In this document: piece after piece, positions 42,411-45,388 of the stretch | Position numbering within the stretch: position 1 is the stretch's first letter | Layout: each line of letters opens with the position of its first letter | Source: Candidatus Methanoperedens sp. | GTDB taxonomy: Archaea > Halobacteriota > Methanosarcinia > Methanosarcinales > Methanoperedenaceae | Reading direction: 5' to 3' | Assembly: GCA_027460585.1 (NCBI GenBank) | Contig: JAPZAP010000066.1 | Span: forward strand, 1-45,388 | DNA length: 45,388 nucleotides | The notes under the pieces: generated by a model | What the model saw: the letters and a program-made list of their open reading frames with translations, nothing else | Databases searched by the model: none | Told to the model about the DNA's origin: nothing | Program-made: the position numbers and the translations under genes

Positions 42411-42566
42411 TCTTTTATTCTTTTCCTTCCAGTCAGCAGCTCATTCATCAGCCCCTTTCTTCACCCTATCCAGCTTCTCCTTCCTCCTGTGCGCTCAAGG
42501 TCCAGCTTCCTGCCAACGGCGCTCAAAATCTCGGCGATGCGGCGCTGTTCGGGGAGAGGAATATTT
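42411..42566 (-). pseudogene. Remnant of the C-terminal end of an HsdS subunit
   Basis: On the minus strand the segment reads IPLPEQRRIAEILSAVGRKL, the typical end of an HsdS recognition domain. Further on, in other frames, it reads KKGLMNELLTGRKRIK, again typical of HsdS tails. At least two frameshifts separate these parts. It lies in the 248-base gap between the nitroreductase and the nucleotidyltransferase gene and is clearly decayed. Confidence 0.75.
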
Positions 42567-42622
42567 TTGACCATTTATTCTGCGATTTCAGATTTTATGT
42601 CTATGTATTAAGAAACAAAAAT

Positions 42623-43132
42623 CTACCATTTATCCAGATGAACCCTATCTTCCAGATATGGCTTATTTCCTTCTTTTTTCTCAGCAGGTTTCCCTATGGG
42701 AATAACGGCAAGCGGAATGATGGATGGTGGGATACCCAGGAGTTTCTGCAAGTTCTTAACTCGATCCTCCATTGGATAAGCTCCTGTCCATACGGCGCCG
42801 TAGCCAAGGGAATGAGCAGCTAAAAGTATGTTCTGGGCTGCGATACTGCAATCCTGTACCCAGAATTGGGGAATTTTATCGAGTTTTGGATCACCACAAA
42901 CTACTATGGCAATAGCAGCATCTTTTGCCATCTGTGCATAAGGACTTGCCTTTGGTATTTCATTAAGAATGGATCTGCTTTTTACAATTATGAAATGCCA
43001 TGGTTGTGAGTTAACCGCCGATGGACCGCTCATCGCAGCTTCAATGATTTTCCTGATATCGCCTTCCGGGATTTCTTCTTTTGTATATTTTCTTATCGAT
43101 CTTCTTGTTCGCAATGCTTCTAAGACTTCCAT
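42623..43132 (-). CDS. Nitroreductase-family FMN oxidoreductase
   Basis: The 169-residue protein belongs to the nitroreductase fold. It begins VLEALRTRRSIRKYTKEEI with the FMN-binding Arg-Ser, has AAMSGPSAVNSQPWHFIIV for FMN and ends with VIPIGKPAEKKE, all typical. It uses NAD(P)H to reduce nitro groups, quinones or other electrophiles; the true substrate is unknown. The start ATG at 43132 is standard. Together with the old-yellow-enzyme and ferritin-like genes it fits an electrophile or oxidative stress theme. Confidence 0.92.
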   Translation of the reverse strand: MEVLEALRTRRSIRKYTKEEIPEGDIRKIIEAAMSGPSAVNSQPWHFIIVKSRSILNEIPKASPYAQMAKDAAIAIVVCGDPKLDKIPQFWVQDCSIAAQNILLAAHSLGYGAVWTGAYPMEDRVKNLQKLLGIPPSIIPLAVIPIGKPAEKKEGNKPYLEDRVHLDKW

Positions 43133-43169
43133 AGTTCATACCTCAATTTGATAAAATCCTGTTTTCAAG

Positions 43170-43526
43170 TTACCTCTTCTTTTTCTGTTTTGCGGGTAAT
43201 GATAATATATATTCATAAGAACTCCCCAGCAATTCATGGAATTTTTCACTGTCATTATACAGTGAATCAGGCAGAACCACATATTCTTTCATGACCCGGC
43301 CCTTTACTGGTTCAAAAGGCACCACTTCATCGTTTTCTGAAATTATTTTTTTTCTCTCCTGTTCTGGCAGGCGAATGAAAATATCATTCTCGAAAACTCC
43401 TGCAAACATATAGTCATTTGCAAAATACACAGGACATCCGAACATCTTCTTTTTCTTAACATCAAATGCGGATATTCTCTCATCAAGGAATTTGCTCAAT
43501 TCTTCACTTGGTTTTTTCCATGCCAT
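43170..43526 (-). CDS. TfoX N-terminal domain protein
   Basis: The 118-residue protein resembles the TfoX-N/YjhX-like domain: KKMFGCPVYFANDYMFAGVF and RVMKEYVVLPDSL are typical phrases. In bacteria the domain is part of the competence regulator TfoX, but stand-alone copies have no known role. A basic tail (PAKQKKKR) ends it. It lies 37 bases upstream of the nitroreductase on the same strand. Confidence 0.85.
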   Translation of the reverse strand: MAWKKPSEELSKFLDERISAFDVKKKKMFGCPVYFANDYMFAGVFENDIFIRLPEQERKKIISENDEVVPFEPVKGRVMKEYVVLPDSLYNDSEKFHELLGSSYEYILSLPAKQKKKR

Positions 43527-43603
43527 GGTTTTCTTTGACTCCTCTTACATCTTTTTTCCAATCAGAATTATTTCCGTTAATTAGAAATAATGTTTTGGGG
43601 TTT

Positions 43604-44098
43604 CTATCTGTAAGATTTCAAAATTTCAATGCCTTTGATAGGAAGCTCAAGAAGGCTTGAGCGTATCCTGTCTTCATCATTCGATATTTCCCTTCCTGCG
43701 AGGGCGTTCAAATGCTCCTCATAAACTTCCTTTGCAGATATCTTAAAATCATTGTGATAGTATGTCCTGATAATAAGGTCACTCAAATCCAGTTTCTCGT
43801 CAAAGGTCGGTTCTTTTTCAAACAATGCAGGAACTGTAATGAGTTTTTTTCCACCATCAACTTCAGATATAAAAACATAGATCGTTCTTCCGATGTACGA
43901 TTTTGCAGCCGCTGCAGCAAGCATTCCTCTTAATCCACTTCCTTTTACGCTGTCAATCAACAACCCGCAATATCCTATTTCTCCCCGCTTCATGAAATAT
44001 CTGGCATTAAGTGATAATTCCACATGCATTATAGGAACTGTTAGCTGGGAATGCTCTTTATCAACTGAAAGTTCCTCAAAACCATCCAATATATCCAT
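43604..44098 (-). CDS. Hypothetical protein, unknown function
   Basis: The 164-residue protein is not recognised. It looks like a soluble alpha/beta protein with HVELSLNARYFMKRGEIGY, a Gly-rich VKGSGLRGMLAAAAAKSYIG loop that could bind a nucleotide or phosphate, and TVPALFEKEPTFDEKLDL. There is no signal peptide. It is the first gene of a possible minus-strand group with TfoX-N and nitroreductase, 77 bases apart from the former. I have no family name for it. Confidence 0.65.
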   Translation of the reverse strand: MDILDGFEELSVDKEHSQLTVPIMHVELSLNARYFMKRGEIGYCGLLIDSVKGSGLRGMLAAAAAKSYIGRTIYVFISEVDGGKKLITVPALFEKEPTFDEKLDLSDLIIRTYYHNDFKISAKEVYEEHLNALAGREISNDEDRIRSSLLELPIKGIEILKSYR

Positions 44099-44120
44099 AA
44101 AAACTGACTATATTTAAATC

Positions 44121-44531
44121 TTACTTCCTGATCTTTTCAATCCTCATTATGAACTCTTTCCTATGCCTTTTTTCTTCATCCAGAATGTGCTTTAACACAC
44201 CTACCACTTCCGGATCATCAATTTGCGCTATCTGCTGTTTGTATATCTCGATCCCTTGAGTCTCAAGTTCCACCTGTTTCATGAGCTGCCCCTCAAGTCC
44301 ATCTCCGCCAAAATCAAGCTCCTTGTGTTCCATGCTCGGCTTTCCACCCCTTTTTACTATCAGTTCAGCCAGCCAGTTCATATGTCTCATCTCATCTATC
44401 GCTATCGCTTCTGTAACCCTGCTCGGATCGCATTTCAGCATAATGAAAGCATTCCTGGTATAAACCATCGTTGCTTCTATTTCCCTGACAAAATCCTGGT
44501 TCAATAAGCGGATTATTTCATCGACTTCCAA
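44121..44531 (-). CDS. Ferritin-like diiron protein
   Basis: The 136-residue four-helix protein has diiron motifs such as VREIEATMVYTRNAF, IDEMRHMNWLAELI and DEEKRHRKEFIM (E-x2-H pairs), as in bacterioferritin or rubrerythrin-like proteins. It may store iron or remove peroxide. The start is a TTG at 44531, supported by GGGAGG 8 to 13 bases ahead on its strand. It is distant from the two ferritin-like genes at 31.8 and 32.7 kb, making three in this window. The gene at 43604 follows downstream after 22 bases and may be co-transcribed. Confidence 0.88.
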   Translation of the reverse strand: MEVDEIIRLLNQDFVREIEATMVYTRNAFIMLKCDPSRVTEAIAIDEMRHMNWLAELIVKRGGKPSMEHKELDFGGDGLEGQLMKQVELETQGIEIYKQQIAQIDDPEVVGVLKHILDEEKRHRKEFIMRIEKIRK

Positions 44532-44612
44532 TACAAGTCCTCCCGAAGAGTTATTGAAGATTCAACAACAGATGAGTATTTATCTTTATTTGAATACGAT
44601 TGTTTTTATATC

Positions 44613-44631
44613 TGGCGAGTATATCTCGCCA
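44613..44631. promoter_or_regulatory. Palindromic operator candidate before the YqaA-like gene
   Basis: TGGCGAG and CTCGCCA form a perfect 7-base inverted repeat with a TATAT spacer. It begins directly after a TTTTATA box (44604-44610) and ends 1 base before the ATG at 44633. This is the same layout as at 32612-32631, although the sequence differs. A repressor bound here would block a nearly leaderless transcript. Confidence 0.55.
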
Positions 44632-44632
44632 T

Positions 44633-45088
44633 ATGTTTGAATCCCTTCAGGGAATATTAACAGGCTATGGATATGTCGGTCTTTTCCTGGCAAGTTTCCT
44701 GGCTTCGACCATTATTCCCTTCGGAAGCGAGGGGCTCCTTGTCCTTCTTGTTTATAAGAAATTCAATATTCCTGCCCTGGTATTAGTGGCATCTGTCGGC
44801 AACTTCCTGGGAGCTTGCACGACTTATTACATTGGTTTGAAAGGGAGGGGATTTGTTGAGAAATATCTCAGGTTTGATCCGGCTGAGATCGAAAAAGCAG
44901 AGAAAATCTTCTTTAAATACGGCCCATTCGTGCTTTTATTTACATGGCTTCCCTTCATAGGGGATGCAATTACAGTAGCCAGCGGAATTTTGAGATTCAA
45001 GTTCTGGATTTTTTCTATCCTTGTATTCACAGGGAAATTCATTCGATACCTGATATTAGCTTATACCACAGCGGTTCTTCTGACGTAA
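44633..45088 (+). CDS. DedA/SNARE-associated (YqaA-type) membrane protein
   Basis: The 151-residue protein has three or four transmembrane helices and fits the short YqaA group of the DedA/VTT family, which moves or balances membrane lipids. Marks include LASTIIPFGSEGLLVLLVY, ASVGNFLGACTTYYIGLKGR and FTWLPFIGDAITVASGILR. I chose ATG 44633 rather than 44600, as the latter covers the promoter palindrome. A nearly leaderless transcript is likely. The substrate is unknown. Confidence 0.9.
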   Translation: MFESLQGILTGYGYVGLFLASFLASTIIPFGSEGLLVLLVYKKFNIPALVLVASVGNFLGACTTYYIGLKGRGFVEKYLRFDPAEIEKAEKIFFKYGPFVLLFTWLPFIGDAITVASGILRFKFWIFSILVFTGKFIRYLILAYTTAVLLT

Positions 45089-45207
45089 TTGACACTGGTT
45101 AGAGGCAATTATAAATAAGATAATCTTAGATCTCATATTTCGCACATTCTTTCATTAAAATAAGCTTTTTTGAAACTCGATCCAAAAACGTTAAAAAAAC
45201 CATGTTT

Positions 45208-45268
45208 CGACAGGATTTACAGGATTTACAGGATGAATTTTATTGGCAAATCCTGTCAATCCTGTTCG
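45208..45268. repeat. CAGGAT/ATCCTG short-word inverted repeat
   Basis: The left arm has three CAGGATT words; the right arm (45248-45268) has AATCCTGT twice. They can pair into an imperfect hairpin. The gap 45089-45388 holds this element and the hairpins at its end but no gene. The same word occurs at 22582-22630. Confidence 0.6.
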
Positions 45269-45308
45269 TATATACTAGATCCTTGCGAGAACAATAAAGC
45301 ATTCTTGC

Positions 45309-45387
45309 ACCTACATAAAAGTAGGTCGAGAGGGTAACGAAAATTCTGTTTGGGATCCGTTCCCGTGGATTAACCTGTTGCCCTCTC
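45309..45387 (+). ncRNA. Candidate structured RNA at the window edge
   Basis: Two clear stems follow one another. ACCTAC (45309-45314) pairs with GTAGGT (45321-45326) around ATAAAA. GAGAGGGTAAC (45328-45338) pairs with GTTGCCCTCTC (45377-45387) with one G-T pair, enclosing GATCC/GGATT. The structure is more ordered than the neighbouring repeats. The window ends here, so the true extent is unknown, and I match it to no known RNA family. Confidence 0.4.
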
Positions 45388-45388
45388 A

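Noticed and set aside
39262-42622. Insertion sequence or transposase
   Set aside because: Remnants are present, but no transposase motif, terminal inverted repeat or target duplication could be seen.

Overview
The window is archaeal and euryarchaeal. It carries ribosomal protein L10e, aIF2-beta with a C-terminal TRAM domain, PCNA, the iron-sulfur primase subunit PriL, DUF22 and DUF2180 proteins, and McrC, a protein tied to methyl-coenzyme M reductase (MCR). McrC limits the choice to methanogens, ANME archaea or close relatives. A chorismate dehydratase-like MqnA (menaquinone by the futalosine route), several ferritin-like proteins and a pyruvate:ferredoxin oxidoreductase best fit a Methanosarcinales-type archaeon such as Candidatus Methanoperedens (ANME-2d). 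That placement is an inference: no 16S rRNA or mcrA is present here.

Layout. 1-8.6 kb: tRNA-Ile, L10e, aIF2-beta, a large radical SAM protein, two exported proteins (one a membrane-anchored winged-helix regulator), aroD, and a PspC-like/pentapeptide membrane pair preceded by a possible 27-codon gene. 8.6-12.5 kb: an accessory patch with a truncated GyrI-like remnant, an AlbA_2/Schlafen-type protein, an A+T-rich dGTPase-like HD protein and a short BrxB-like fragment. 12.7-18.6 kb: two tandem DHFR-like reductases, a SWIM zinc-finger protein, tRNA-Glu, DUF22, pyrB-pyrI and an M50-type membrane protease. 18.7-26 kb: a type I restriction-modification locus (hsdR, hsdM, hsdS) with an AbrB/PIN toxin-antitoxin pair lying antiparallel between hsdR and hsdM. 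26-29.8 kb: priL-pcn, a cupredoxin-like lipoprotein and mqnA. 30.4-31.2 kb: a MntA/HepT pair.

31.3-38.0 kb is the most interesting part: a compact same-strand run of DUF302, rubrerythrin, AhpD-like, ferritin, McrC, two DUF2180 proteins, PorGD-PorA-PorB, a glutaredoxin and a ferredoxin:thioredoxin reductase fused to rubredoxin. The last five genes are joined by four successive 4-base ATGA overlaps. I read this as a redox module that could make low-potential electrons from pyruvate, pass them to thiol proteins, and protect or activate MCR under oxidative stress. A perfect palindrome sits between the TATA-like box and the expected transcription start of the ferritin gene.

38.2-45.4 kb: an old-yellow-enzyme homologue; a second accessory patch with a frameshifted metallopeptidase remnant, SEC-C and DUF6155 proteins, a HEPN/nucleotidyltransferase pair and HsdS tail remnants; then a nitroreductase, a TfoX-N protein, a ferritin-like protein and a DedA/YqaA-type membrane protein with its own promoter palindrome. 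Gaps between genes repeatedly hold short-word repeat hairpins, a palindrome shared by two loci, and two candidate structured RNAs. I see no CRISPR array, no intact insertion sequence and no rRNA.
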